Made by a program: the position numbers and the translations under genes. This document shows positions 24,091-36,014 of a stretch of DNA of 64,000 nucleotides, piece by piece. This stretch comes from Byssothecium circinans (taxonomy: Eukaryota > Ascomycota > Dothideomycetes > Pleosporales > Massarinaceae): the NCBI GenBank assembly GCA_010015675.1, contig ML977026.1, positions 110,485 through 174,484 on the forward strand, read 5' to 3'. Numbering within the stretch: position 1 is the first letter of the stretch; each line of letters opens with the position of its first letter. The notes under the pieces are model-generated. The model had not been told where the DNA came from, did no database searches, and was given only the letters and a program-made list of their open reading frames with translations.

Positions 24091-25184
24091 ATGGCATCCA
24101 CGGCAATACTTTCAGCTCTTCTTCTCACCGACCCAGCATCATTCACCCAACTTAATCGCGGTCCAATCACCGCCTTATTTTCACCCCCACAGTCCTGCAC
24201 TGCGACACTCTCCAAACGTCAGACAGGTGGCGGCATATTTCTTGGTCACCTAGATGACCCTTATTTTGACCCATCTTGTTATCCAACCGGTACTCTCCAG
24301 ACGCAAGACTTCTACTCTACCTCAGCATGGGGTGCATATTATTGTAAGCAGAGCCTCCATCTTCTAGTTTATAGTTGACAAATTGTACTCACGATATACG
24401 TCTAGATAGTCCCGCAATATGCCCCTTCGAATGGACCACGGCAATGCTCTTCAAAAGCAGCTTCCCAGCATATGCATCGACATTCATATCGCTGGATCCA
24501 CAGACCACAGTGGCCGTGTGTTGCCCCTCCGGCTTCTCCTACCAGGCTTTCGGGCACCAGTGTAGCTCCCTCGTCACGCCCAACCAGGTCTTGACCTACA
24601 TATCTGCAAGGACTCAAGGGGCAGCTGGCTGGGACCGGGGAAGTGTATCTATGACCACGGTAACCTCTTCTTTTGCTGTCGTTGGCGACGGTGTGCCGAT
24701 TTGGTGGCAGAGTTCTGACTTGGAGGTTTTGGCGGCCGCAAAACGGTATACACCGACGACTACTACGGCATCAGATACCGCCGCGACGTCTTCGTTGGCA
24801 ACGACGACAGGCTCCGCGAACCCGACTTCCTCGGTCAATGCTCCGCCGCCGCCTAAAGGCCAAAGCAAGTCTCTCCCAGTGGGAGTCAAGATATGCGTTG
24901 GTGTCGGCGTACCCGTCCTTTTTATCGCAGTCTTAACGATAATCCTGTACTTCCTCCGAAGGGTTCGAAGAAATGGCAAGCACCGCCATGCTGAGGACGA
25001 GGGAAGGTCTACTGAGGAATTGGCTTCCGAGTGTATTGTAGAGATTGGGAATTCGCGACCTACGAACGAGATGGCTGGGAATCCCCTTCATGAGATCTAT
25101 ACGCCGGATCACCATAACCGAAGTGAGCTTTTTGGAGGAGATCCTAGTCCTAGAGAAGGGATTGGGGAATTGCAACGGGGTTAA
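24091..25184 (+). CDS. Single-pass membrane protein with Ser/Thr-rich stem (unknown function)
   Basis: I do not recognise a named family. Exons are 24091-24343 and 24406-25184 (phase 1), giving 343 aa. The N-terminus is moderately hydrophobic and could be a signal peptide. The extracellular part has several cysteines (CPFEW, VCCPSGFSY, HQCSS). A Thr/Ser/Ala-rich stem follows, then PPPPKG and one strong membrane segment, VGVPVLFIAVLTIILYFL, ended by RRVRR. The cytoplasmic tail of about 85 residues is charged. This layout (cysteine-rich ectodomain, mucin-like stem, one TM, short tail) resembles fungal wall-stress sensors and many hypothetical Pezizomycotina surface proteins. The CCPSGF motif recurs in such hypotheticals. 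Function is not inferred. Confidence 0.75.
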
Positions 25185-26002
25185 AGAATGTAGCATGCAA
25201 TACTGCGAGCCCTTCTATGACTTAGAGAAACAATAAATAGATTTCCGTTAAGAAGACACAAACGTTTAACGTTGGTTTGCGAAAGTTTTCAAGTCTGCGG
25301 CAACCGCCCTATCAAATGAAAATTTTCATAATAGAGGAATTTAAACTGCATCTAAACGCTCCCTATGTCAGGATATATATTGCCTTCCAGAGAAAACGAG
25401 AGCAACTGCAGGGTGAAGAGCAAAGAAACGACGAATTCCTAACCCTAGCGCTATTTGTCCAACTCTCTGGGGCCACTGCCCATCCATCTGCCCTGATTCC
25501 TAGATAGGACTTCCCTGATCATCCTGTCGAGCTCTTCCACCGGAGACCATCTCTCCTGCAGGCACCAGAGTTTGCAGACCCTCGGAGGCGTATCATCGTC
25601 AGATTTGCCTCACCTGCAAGCGAGCCATCTCGCGGATTCTGGGGATTCTAGAGAAGTTGCAGGGGAACGGAATCCTCAGCTCCTCTGTTTTGCCGGGAGA
25701 TGCGGAACATGTCTCGACCACCGCCGGCAGGTCGCTGGTAGTGGATCACTGCCTAGATTTGACATACCAGCGATAGTTTCGTCCCGATTGTGAGCCAGAG
25801 ATAGTTGTGATTGGAGGGATAGCGGATTCTCTAACAAATGAACTGCTAGGGAAGGGCGGTCGGAATGACGCTGCCAAGGGTGGTTGCAGGCTTCCTAGAG
25901 TTATCCCAACGCGCAACGCCGCCTAACCCTTTCGCGACAACCCAACCTCCGTCAGACACAGCGGCAGCATAAGTGCGCCTCTTTCCCCCGTCAACGTCCG
26001 AC
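25185..26002. other. Intergenic DNA with no recognised content
   Basis: About 0.8 kb leading into the decayed DUF7924-like gene. Short open frames here resemble nothing known. Confidence 0.4.
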
Positions 26003-27847
26003 ATGGCCAAATACCGAACGAACCTCATCAATCAAAGAGAAGAGCTGCGCTCTTCTATCGCAGGTGCGTGGGCTCTATCGCTCGCCGCGACGACAACACC
26101 AACGAAAGACAGGGCCCTCTCATCGAGACATCGAGAAAAAAGCCGCAAGACCTCGCAGAAGCGAACGCCTGGGGACGATACGCGCTCTCCAGGAGTGCTG
26201 CGAGGAGAGTAATCTAATTCTATCTCTGCAAGATCAAGACAATAAGGTGTATTGGTCTACATTGTTAACGATGAAGCTTACTACCTGTTTCCTCAGCATC
26301 GACCAGCCAACCCACAAGTCAGTGGACGGAAACGGAAGCGACAGCACGACCCCGAGGCCGAACGTAAAGACATACCCTAAGACGAAGCTAGTCCTGCCCC
26401 CAAGAGACCCCAACCACACTCGACGAGCCCCGAGCCTGGATCACCCGGTGTGAGAGAACCGGGTCCTAGCTTCGAGATTAACCCGATCGAGCACTGGACG
26501 AAAGAGGGACAGTAGCCAAAGAAGTATTTTAAACCAGGCAAGGATACCCACGCATATCTCACGAGAGACTCTAAGGAAGAGAGCTTGCTAAGGTAGATGC
26601 TGGCCAGCATGGAGCGTCCAGATCCTCTGGAAGGTAAAAAAGGCCTTGATCGCACGAGGGCTCTTCTTACCAGGAAGAGGTCATCATCTTCTCTCCGTAA
26701 GCTGGAAACTGGCTCTTCTGCACAGAGCTTAACGCCGAGCGATTAGAAGCCAAGAGAGGAGAAGACTATCCTATATAGCTCGATGAGATACGAGATCGTT
26801 CTTTCCACCAAAGGGAGTCACCTGAAAAAACACCCGGAGGGTGTGGCAGATAAAAGCAGAAAACTTTGTCACACTCTCCTCGAAACAGAGCAGCCAGTTC
26901 CAACGGTGTCCCTATTTGATGATAAGATCTTCGAAGACACCTGTGAAGAGATTAGGAATTGGAACGAAGCTAAGGTTATTCGAGACATCGCCTAATTGAT
27001 TGTTCCCTCCCTACAACGCTCGAGATCTCGTGGACCCAACCGTTTCAATACTATATTAGTTAAGAGTGTCAACGAGGGCTGGAACAATTCTATCCCTTTA
27101 ACGGGTCTACGTCCACAGCCCGACTACGCCGTTGGATTCGGCCAGTCGGGGTTCACTGAGGAACAGCTGAACAAGCTCCGGCCATTCGTTGGAGAGCTGA
27201 CGGATACGTCTTTCTTCATAGCCACGTACTACATGTACTTCCCGTTCCTCACATGCCAGGTGAAATGCGGAGCGGCAGCACTTAACATCGCTGACCGGCA
27301 GAATGCGCACAGCATGACGCTTGCTGCGAGAGGAGTCATTGAGCTGTTTAAGTTAGTAGGACAGGAAAAGGAACTAGACTAGTAGATCCTCCCCTTCTTA
27401 GTGTCGCATGACCACCGGACCGTAAGGATCTACGGCCATTACCTGGTGATTGAAGAGCAGAAGATTATATTCTACCGCTATCCTATCCACACGTTCGACA
27501 TTACAGCACTCGATGGCAAAGAAAAGTGGACAGCTTACAAATTCACGAAGAACGTTTACGATATCTAGATACCTGAATATTTCAAGAGGCTCTGTTCGAT
27601 CATCAATGAGCTACCAGCTGATTTGAGTTTTAAGCTGTTGGAGTAGTCCGAGCTGTAATTTCAAGACTCCAGGCTGTCTCAGGAACAGCAAGACTACGCT
27701 CTCTCACAGCCCAGCGCCGACTCTGTATCTTTCCTAGAGGACAGTCAAGCAAGTGCTTCTGGACTGCAAGATGCTTCGCCTGACACCTCTGTGTCTCTAC
27801 CACCTGGACCTTTCAAGAAACCGAAGAAGAGGCCTGCTGCGGGATAG
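26003..27847 (+). pseudogene. DUF7924-like gene killed by in-frame stops
   Basis: The frame starting at ATG 26003 (MAKYRTNL) runs to the TAG at 27845 without a net frameshift but with roughly a dozen internal stops. Family-like blocks are NPIEHWTKEG (26480), a Ser/Lys stretch RKRSSSSLRK (26670), and the main domain from about 26930: WNEAKVIRDIA, SVNEGWNNSIP, RPQPDYAVGFGQSGFTEEQL, DTSFFIATYYMYFPFLTC, KCGAAALNIADRQNAHSM, SHDHRTVRIYGHY and DGKEKWTAYKFTKNVYDI. The C-terminal tail ends KKPKKRPAAG. These match, from memory, a large family of fungal proteins of unknown function (DUF7924). Nearly every lesion can be read as CAG or CAA to a stop, or TGG to a stop, the pattern left by RIP. It may be one member of a multicopy family. 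Confidence 0.72.
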
Positions 27848-29151
27848 TAGCGCGGAGCTAGGTACCAGTGTAGAGTATTATTAACGCAATGGAAAAGTGT
27901 CCTCGCACATTCAGCCCTAGATTTTAGCCAGTGTCCTGATGTTGTGCAGAGAAACCCCACGTCTTCTCTTTATCTCACTCCCGTTGCTTTCATGTTCCAT
28001 TTCGCTCGTTCTGACACCAGTCACTGCGACCTGGTCAACTGAGTGTTCAACGTTTCAATAGGGCTACCCGAGGACACATAAGACTCAGTCCGATTACGAC
28101 AACTAAAGAAGCCTTCTAGTTGGATCTTATCGCGGAGAAGGGACATTCCGATCTGCCGGCAAGAGAAAAACAACGGCGACGGAAAAGATAAGAGAAATAG
28201 TAGCTCGAGATTCGTCTGTGGGCAATCCAGAGCCTTCCGCACAAGAGTCCGTCTACCTCGCAGACTCCTCGCTCCCGCTATTCCGCTTTTTAATTTCACT
28301 TGTAGTAGCTAGCACCCCCCATCGGGGCGAAATGGGACACTTCGATTCTACTCTGTCGGCAATGAATGGCACGCTGGCGGGAGTAGAGGTTCGGTCACGT
28401 ATTTTCGATGGTAAAATACTGCTAAAAGAGACCCTGTAAAGAGCGCTCGTAGGAAATACGGCCTTGGCTGTTAAAATTGCTTTAAGTTCCCATCTGTATG
28501 CCTTGTTTGCGGAAGGATTTGTATGGCTTGAGGGTGCTGCGGGAGGCTGACACAGCGGAATCGAAGGTCCTATTTTTCCCCAGTAGGGGGTGGTGGTGCT
28601 TTGATATAATTATATTGTTGTCCTTGTTTGGTTCGAATGTGGAATAGTGTTGCGCCTGGCGGCTTTAGTCTAATTTGGATGGTCTGCCTCCTTTGCAAAT
28701 GGAAGTGTAAGATAGATTCTACAATTAGAGCAACGGCACTTAAGAGGCTGTGTATATGGGATTTATTAGCTCTGATAAGGTTTAGGGGGGTGTAAATAGC
28801 ATGGTAGAGGCTGGTAAGATAGCTAATAAATATGTTATAGATGGTCTGCAATCTCTAGATTTTTTGCTTACTCTGGAACTTTTTGCGCTGTATCTGTGAC
28901 TAGGGAGTACTTGCTTAAATATATAGTTAAGCATGAGGCTTATCACCTCGGATTTCCCAACGTTCCCTGTAGAAAACGTTAGGGAATGTGTATTGATTGT
29001 AAAGTAATAGTACAAATTGCCCACACCTCACGCTTTGGCGACAGGGACCTCCAGAATGAAATCAGCAAGGTAAAGAACATGTTCTCAGTCCAGTAATATC
29101 AAATCGTCGCTTCGTAAGGACAGGCCGTCAAGTCGTAAGAACAACCGCCAA
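27848..29151. other. AT-rich gap, possible unclassified repeat remnant
   Basis: About 1.3 kb without a supported gene. The part 28560-29000 is AT-rich with many stops on both strands and has the look of mutated repeat DNA, but no protein similarity could be recognised. Confidence 0.4.
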
Positions 29152-31733
29152 TCAAACGTCAATCAGTTTCTTCTCCGAACTCAGCATCTCCAGTGTCTCT
29201 ACAGCATCCTTGAAACTTCCTTCCGACCCATGCGGGCTGTTCGTGACAGAATGCAAGTATGAGTCTTCGTGCAGTCTATGGGTCAGTAGACCTGATTCCA
29301 TGAGCCTATCGACACTCTTCATAGCCGCCGGATCCTCGTTCAAAACACCAAGCAGATCGTGAAACGCCGCGAGGCTCTCTTCCGTAACATCGTAGCGGTC
29401 TGCAAATTGCTCCAAGCAGTCCATGAGCACGTATGACTTGTCGTATTTCAACCGGAAATGATTCGTAGCCGTCAAGATCTTGATGGTTTCGAGATCGGCG
29501 AAAAGCGCCGCGGTCCTGAGGAGGTGCGGCCCGTGGAGTCGGGGACAGGTGCTGTATTCATACCAGCGGTCGAGGAGGAGGCGGAGGACATTGTGGCTGT
29601 TTAGAGTTATTGCTGTTGTGAGGGGGGTTTGTCCCGCTGCGGTCGTGGCGTTGATATTGGCTCCGTATTCTAGTAGGAGCATTGCGAAATTGACGTTGTC
29701 TGTGCGTGCGGTGTGGATGAGAGGTGTCACTTTGTCGACGCCACTTCCTTCGGTATCGGCGCCAAAGTCGAGCAGCGTCTTTAGAACAAGTGGGCCAGAG
29801 CTGTTTCGAGCAGCGCAGTTCAATGCGCTGCCTACGAAGACGCCTTTGGGGAGCGGGGGATCGGGTAGTGCACCTGCCTCGAGGAGTAACCGCACGCACA
29901 GAAGGTGGCTTCTTTCAGCGGCATATGAGACTGCTCCAGTATACTGTATGTCTAAGACGTTGGGATCCGCACCATGAGCAAGGAGCAAGCCCACTGCACC
30001 ACTGTCACCTCTGGCAGCTGCCCAGATCAGGGGGGTCCGGCCCATGGCATCCAAAGCACTAAGCTCGTCAATATTGCTACGTATAGCTTCTTCAAGATCT
30101 GCGCCAGATTGGCCAGTCACTATTTTGTGAAGCTTGGTGAAGTTTTGCTCATCATTCCAATCACTTCCGGAGGTGAGGCAGAGGAGGGATTCTTCTGCTT
30201 CTTTAGATAGAAAGCCCTGAAGCATGAAGTCGCTCGCTTTATTTCGAGGGCTGTTATCGTGTGTTGCGATAGGACTAAAATCGCCATTAGAAGATTGAAA
30301 GCATTACCTGTGATGGAAAGATTGGGTCTGTCTGGTGGAAACTAGATGAGAACGTACCGGTAGTCTGGATCTGCGCCAGAATGAACAAGGAATTTGCATG
30401 TTTTCCATTGCTTTGCATATAGTGCCCACTGTAACGACTGAATGAGCGAAATAATGACAAGTGGAGAGTGTTGGGACTTACCCGTAGCAAGGAATACCCA
30501 CGTGTGGAGCTAACGTCACGTGGGGAAGCTAGTCCTCGGCTGAAAAGGTCCTGCAACCCTTGAATGTTCCCAGCCTGCGCGAACCCAACACACTGTGCAG
30601 TATCTGGCACCCTCCGAAGGAAATTCAAAGCAATCTGAGGCCCGGAATTCTCGACGGCAACCTGAAGGCGGAGTATTTGGGAAATGAAGCTCATAGGGAA
30701 CCAGTATTCCATGCTCAGACGAGCGGCTTGGGCTTTCGCGCAGCTCTCAGATGTACACTTTTGGCTAACGAAGGGCAGGCCAGCATACCCGACGAAAAGC
30801 CTACCGACAATGCGCTCCAGTATGGCGGGCGTATTGGCCTTTTGCTGGGAATGACAGGCACATGGACAGCCAGGCCGACATGCTGAAGGAGACCGAGTGA
30901 CACGAATGGCGACAGCATCCGTGCGGGCCTCTTTAGCTGCTTCAAGAGAGAGCACAGAAACTTGTTCTGCTGAACGTCGTCGGTAGGGCGGCGGCGGGCC
31001 GTACGAAGGAGACAGCTGCATCTCCTGCTGAGCACGCAGTCGTTCCGCTTGATCTTTGAGGAGCTCTTCCATCCGGCCGATGCGCTTGTCTACTTGGTCG
31101 TAGATTCCCGATACCGACTCGTAAACGGCGTTGTGATGGGACGACAGACTATGATGGAATTCAGCACGGGTCTCGGTTTGACTGCGAGCCGATTGCAAGG
31201 TGATTGTGGAGATGTCCTGCAGCTCCAAGCGAATGCGCGTGATATCGTGCCTCGGCCAGTCAGCTCAATCAAGATGCAGAAGCGAGCAGGGTTCGGCAGC
31301 ATGTAACTTACGAGTGAGAAGCGCCCAGGAGAATGTTCAGCGAACATTTGATGGTCTTGATGGTCTCTTGGAGCTGTTCTAGTTGAGGCTGTTGCTTTCT
31401 CCACGCATTCGCAGAGGACAGGCGCGAGCGATGGCTTGCAGCTGTCAACGAGTGTAAGATGGTTTGTAATTTGAAGAGGGTTTGCTCCGCCTGTTGGATG
31501 AGATGTAGGATCGAATCGTCGCAGTGGGCGCTTAGCTTCGCAGAGGCACGCTGGTTGAGTGTGGCGACAACCTGTCGACAAACCGCTTCGAAGTCAACCA
31601 CTTCGTTGTTCAATGCGTGTAAACGGCCTGGAAGGATATCATAAGTCTGGCGCAACGATGTAAATAAGACGCATGTTTTCGCTGCTAGGGTCGCCACCGC
31701 AATGACGCTGGCAGTAATGGAAAGAGGATCCAT
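29152..31733 (-). CDS. PigL_N-like N-terminal domain with ankyrin repeats
   Basis: A fungal signalling or non-self-recognition type protein with ankyrin repeats. Proposed exons are 31733-31312, 31250-30482, 30428-30358 and 30274-29152, giving 794 aa; all phases agree. The N-terminus MDPLSITASVIAVATLA with the following helical region (to about residue 140) is the start seen in many fungal NLR-like and ankyrin proteins (PigL_N/Fungal_N type). The next part has a coiled-coil stretch (QVDKRIGRMEELLKDQAERL) and cysteines (CRPGCPCACHSQQ). Ankyrin repeats lie in exon 4: GRTPLIWAAARGDSGAV, YTGAVSYAAERSHLLCVRLL, KVTPLIHTARTDNVNFAMLL and GQTPLTTAITLNSHNVLRLL. No NACHT or NB-ARC P-loop is visible. The first acceptor (CCGAG) and the last (TTTTAG) are the only ones that keep frame. 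Confidence 0.75.
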
Positions 31734-32058
31734 GTCAGGGACTGGTGAATGCTAGCAGCTAGCGCAGCAATCGGGTCTGCTGCGCTTTATAACACTCAAT
31801 CGCCCCCAACACACCTCCGCGGCAGCGGATCGGTCCGATCGTCATTGTGTGCACTCTTCCGGCCACAGGGCGGCAACGCTCATGTTCGATTCGTCCGCTA
31901 TGCATGGGACTGGCCCGTTGGGGATACAGAACGCCCCGTGTCACCCGCAGCCGCGTCACAAGGCAACGATTTTCGCGTTGCGGCACGTCTCTTCAACTAT
32001 TCATCCTCCACTTCCGAGTTGGTGATATACATACACACAGTTTGTAGGCCGTTACAAT
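31734..32058. promoter_or_regulatory. Divergent promoter region
   Basis: 325 bp between the ankyrin gene and the SPX-GDPD gene, which start in opposite directions. No specific element identified. Confidence 0.4.
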
Positions 32059-35000
32059 ATGCGCTTCGGTCGCAGCTTCTACCAAAACTGCGTTCCAGAA
32101 TGGGGCGCCCATTATATCGATTACTATGGGCTCAAAAAGGCCATCAAACTATCGATTCGGCGCGCGACTGAGGGGCATCGTGATATTGATCCAACAGGTG
32201 ACGGTGCTCCCTACCCCCGCTCTCGCGGGAAATTGGTCTTAGGGAGTAACAAATGCGTAAAATATTACCTTGCAAATCAAGGATTGGATGATGTATCTAC
32301 CTTGGAGGAGTTTTACAGAGAATCTTCCAAGCATATTCCCTGAGACATTTTGCTGCGAGGGCTGGGCAAATCCACCGAAGGACGACACTGACTGGTTCAG
32401 GCACCCATGCGGCTCTTCAGACCGACTTGCTGAAAGTACAAAGCTTCTATTCTCATCAGCTTACGTCTCTCCAACATCGCTTTGATATCGAAATTCAGCC
32501 TGACAGCCTTATCAACACCGAGAGCCTTTCGACATCTGGTGAGTAAATCCCCAGTACAAACCGCGTTAAACACTTTCACACGTAGTTCTGGGGCATGGAT
32601 TTTTATCTTTTCATTCGGGTGATGGGCACTGACGCTCCTCTTGGTCACCTTTGCTAACTTTAGTCCGTCTTTTTAGGGGACGACGTTCACGGGAAGATCG
32701 CCAGCTTGGCCACATGTCTTCGATATAGGCTTGATTTATGCAAGCTGATGTGGTATGGCAAAGTGAACGCCGAAGGGTTGCGATGTCTTGCTCGCAAGCT
32801 CCAGGGCATCTCTCCAGAAACTCAAAATGAGACACAGCCTTCCCTCAAGACAGACTTCACGACTCAACTTACAGCACTGAAGGCCCTCGAGACCGTCGAT
32901 CTGCTCATAAATGCATACAAAGTTCCACCAAATCGTGGTACAGACCTTCACCAGCCAGGAAGACCTGCGATCGATTTCCATCCCCCAGCTAAGACTGACG
33001 CGATTCGTGCAGCCTTGAAGCGAGACGACGTGGAGGAAGTCCAGAAATTCCTCCAAACAGCAAGTCAACCAACCATAAACTACCGTACCTTGTTTCGAGA
33101 AGCACTTTTACAAGGCTCGTACCACTGTGTGCAAATGCTATCGAAACTTACTGGCTATGGTCTTCAAGCGGACCCTTCTGGTGACCAACGTAATATTCTG
33201 CATGACGTGGTTCTGGTTGCGTCTCACAAAGGAGTTTTGGAGCGCGATGTGCACAACATCCAGTCGTACCGAGCTTTCACTGCCACGCTCGCAACAAAAC
33301 CAATCGATTACGCCGCTATTCTCCTTCTTATCTTGGAAGCCACGCCCGGAGGACAGCGCGCCGCTTTGATTCGTAAGGACTATCGTGGCCGTTCTCCTCT
33401 GCATTACGCTGCAGAGCTTGGGCTCAAAGAGATATGCGAGACGCTCATACGATTTGCACACGAATGGAGGGCCACGTTGAAAAGTTCACAGGATGCCAAT
33501 GCACTTGAAGACAATAACGGACATACCCCACTTCATTTGAGTGTTATAAATCGTCACGAATCAGTTACACGGCTTTTTCTGTCGTCGGAAGATACAATGG
33601 AAGCCTCTCTGGGGTCAACAGTGTCAATCGGTGATACATTAGGCGGCTTGCTTCATATAGCATTACTGCAAGGCTCGACAGATGCTGTAGACGCTCTTCT
33701 CAAGACTGGTCCTGTTGATCTGGACTATGTTTCATCTTCTGGAGAGACCGCCGTCTTTATTGCAGTGCGAGCAGGCTCGGTCGAGTATCTCAGAATGCTC
33801 GCCAATTTCCCACAGCCTCCAGATTTCAACAAACGAATTTCTCCATACGGATGGACACCTCTAATAATTGGCTGCATCCATGATCGCTTGGACGCCGTCA
33901 AACTTCTCTTGAGCTTGGGAGTGGACGAAAGTCTCCAGGACGACTTTGGCTGGACAGCGCTTGATCACGTTGCTTTCCGAGGATATTGGGATCTGTCCCG
34001 TCTCCTGCAACAGTCTCTTCCAAAGTTGAAGTTTCGGGGACCGAAGTTTCCTCTGCCAAAGACAAATGCGTTGCCGCCACTCCCGCCGTCAACGACGAGG
34101 ATATTCGTCAATATTGGAGCGTTGAACACGCGAAAACCACGTTCCGCGGTAGATTTATCACCGCACCTCTCTCACTCCCCACATAATCCCCATCCTACCA
34201 TCGGCTATTTCATTCTTACAAAGGGACTTGGCGCTGAGGGCCGTGGCGGAATACAAGAGCTTCCAGTGTTGGATGATGTGACCAATTACCCGTACATCTT
34301 TGAGAGTACGAAGCCAAAAGAGGCGAAGATTATCTTCCAGCTGTTTCAACAAAAGCCAGACATAGAGCGCCCCGTTCACATCGGATCCGCTGTGGCTATA
34401 CTTGAAGAGCTAGGAAATGCTCTTGGCCCGGGTCGAGAGAGCCTTTTCCGTGACCACGTTCTTCCCATCATAGGATGCGACGATTTTGACTTACTAGGGA
34501 CAATTACAATCAACTTTCTCCTCGCAACGCCATATCCCGATCCTCGGAGCCCGTTGAACTCAGCATTCTATAAAGAACTCTGGAATCGTAATGGCCGAAC
34601 CAGGCTTATTGGTCATAGAGGTAAGAACACCATACAATCGGCATCCTTCACTAACCAAGGCACAGGACTCGGCATGAACAATCCAGCATTCAAGCGTCTT
34701 CAGATCGGCGAGAACACGATCCAATCCTTCCGATCCACCATTGATCTAGGTGTATCATACGTTGAATGCGACGTGCAACTCACGCGAGACCACGTGCCCA
34801 TCATATACCACGACTTCCTAATGAGCGAAAGCGGAGCCGACATTGCTCCCATGAACCTGTCGTTTGATCAATTCATGTGTATCAGCGACATGCAACGTCC
34901 CATGAACAAACACATGAAAGCAGCCGATGCTCTTCCTGACAACAAGGGATTCGCGGGATGTATCTGCCAATCGCCAAATCCTCTACGCCAGAGGTCGTCG

Positions 35001-35810
35001 TCTTTCGACACTATTGAGGATTACCGAACACGCGACTTTTTGACCCGAATCAAGCATACCCACCAATACAAAGTGAAAGGGTTCAAAGGGAACGTCCGGG
35101 GAGCGCAAGTTCACGAATCCTTCATCACGCTTGAGGAACTACTACGGAGTCTTCCCGAAGAAGTAGCTTTCGACGTAGAACTGAGTAAGATCAGTACCGC
35201 CGTATCGAAATGTAACTCACTGACACGACATAGAATACCCAATGTTATGGGAAGCCGAAGACTGGAAAATGGATCTCTACGGCGTAGAATTCAACCTCTA
35301 CATGGACAAAACGCTCGCAGAAATCTACCAGCACGGCGGCAACCGCGCCATCCTGCTCACCTCCTTCAGTCCCGAGCTCTGCATCCTCGCCTCCCATAAG
35401 CAGAACACGTATCCAGTAATGTTCCTCAACGAGTCCAACCTGTTCCCCACGGGCGACGTACGCGCGAGTAACTTGCAGGAAGCGATTCACTTTGCTCGTC
35501 ACTGGGGACTGCCGGGTATTGTTATGTCGTCGGAACCTTTCGTTGCTAGTCCCAGTCTTGTGCGTTTTGTGCAGGATGCGGGGTTGATGTGTACGTCGTT
35601 TGGGATGCCGAATAATGATCCTGAGGACGCTAAGGTAAGTCTTGGAATCTAGAGGCGTTTGAGCTCCGCATATGATTGCGTAGAGGAACTGACTGACGTT
35701 GCTAGATGCAAGCTGCGGCTGGGATTGATGCGATTATTGTGGATAGCGTGGCTTTGATCAACCATAAACTGAAGGAACATGTAGGAGCTGCTGCGGAGAG
35801 TCCTGTCTAG
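32059..35810 (+). CDS. GDE1: SPX-ankyrin-glycerophosphodiester phosphodiesterase (GDE1-like)
   Basis: Likely cleaves glycerophosphodiesters such as glycerophosphocholine and senses phosphate through SPX. Proposed exons are 32059-32197, 32401-32538, 32677-34620, 34666-35184, 35234-35634 and 35706-35810, giving 1081 aa with agreeing phases. The start MRFGRSFYQNCVPEWGAHYI with GLKKAIK is an SPX N-terminus, and VQSFYSHQL a later SPX helix. Ankyrin repeats follow at about residues 300-500 (GRSPLHYAAELGLKEICETL, NNGHTPLHLSVINRHESVTR, YGWTPLIIGCIHDRLDAVKL). A GDPD domain begins near residue 735: LIGHRG, created by removing a 45-bp in-frame intron, then GENTIQSF, ECDVQLT, HD, and YPMLWEAEDW. The first intron (203 bp) is the weakest join. 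A hAT transposon starts two bases after the stop codon, so the mRNA 3' end must lie within it. Confidence 0.82.
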
Positions 35811-35812
35811 GA
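35805..35812. repeat. Left target-site duplication of the hAT element
   Basis: GTCTAGGA, identical to 38589-38596. Its TAG is the stop codon of the GDE1-like gene. Confidence 0.9.
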
Positions 35813-35831
35813 CAGTGTGGAAAGCGGATGG
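35813..35831 (+). repeat. Left terminal inverted repeat of the hAT element
   Basis: Starts CAGTGTGGAAAGCGGATGG; pairs with the right end with one mismatch (C/T). Confidence 0.88.
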
Positions 35832-36014
35832 CTGCGCATCGGCCGATCCATCCAGATCCATCTATTGCCATAGATATCCGGATTTGGGATAGTTGTGCCG
35901 ATCCATCCAAAAACGATCCATGGAGGCGATGGTGGCTTACGCCTTTAGCTTTTATAGGTGACTGTTCAGAAGTCTCCTGAATGAATCACACGTCTTTCAC
36001 ACCGCATCTTCAAC

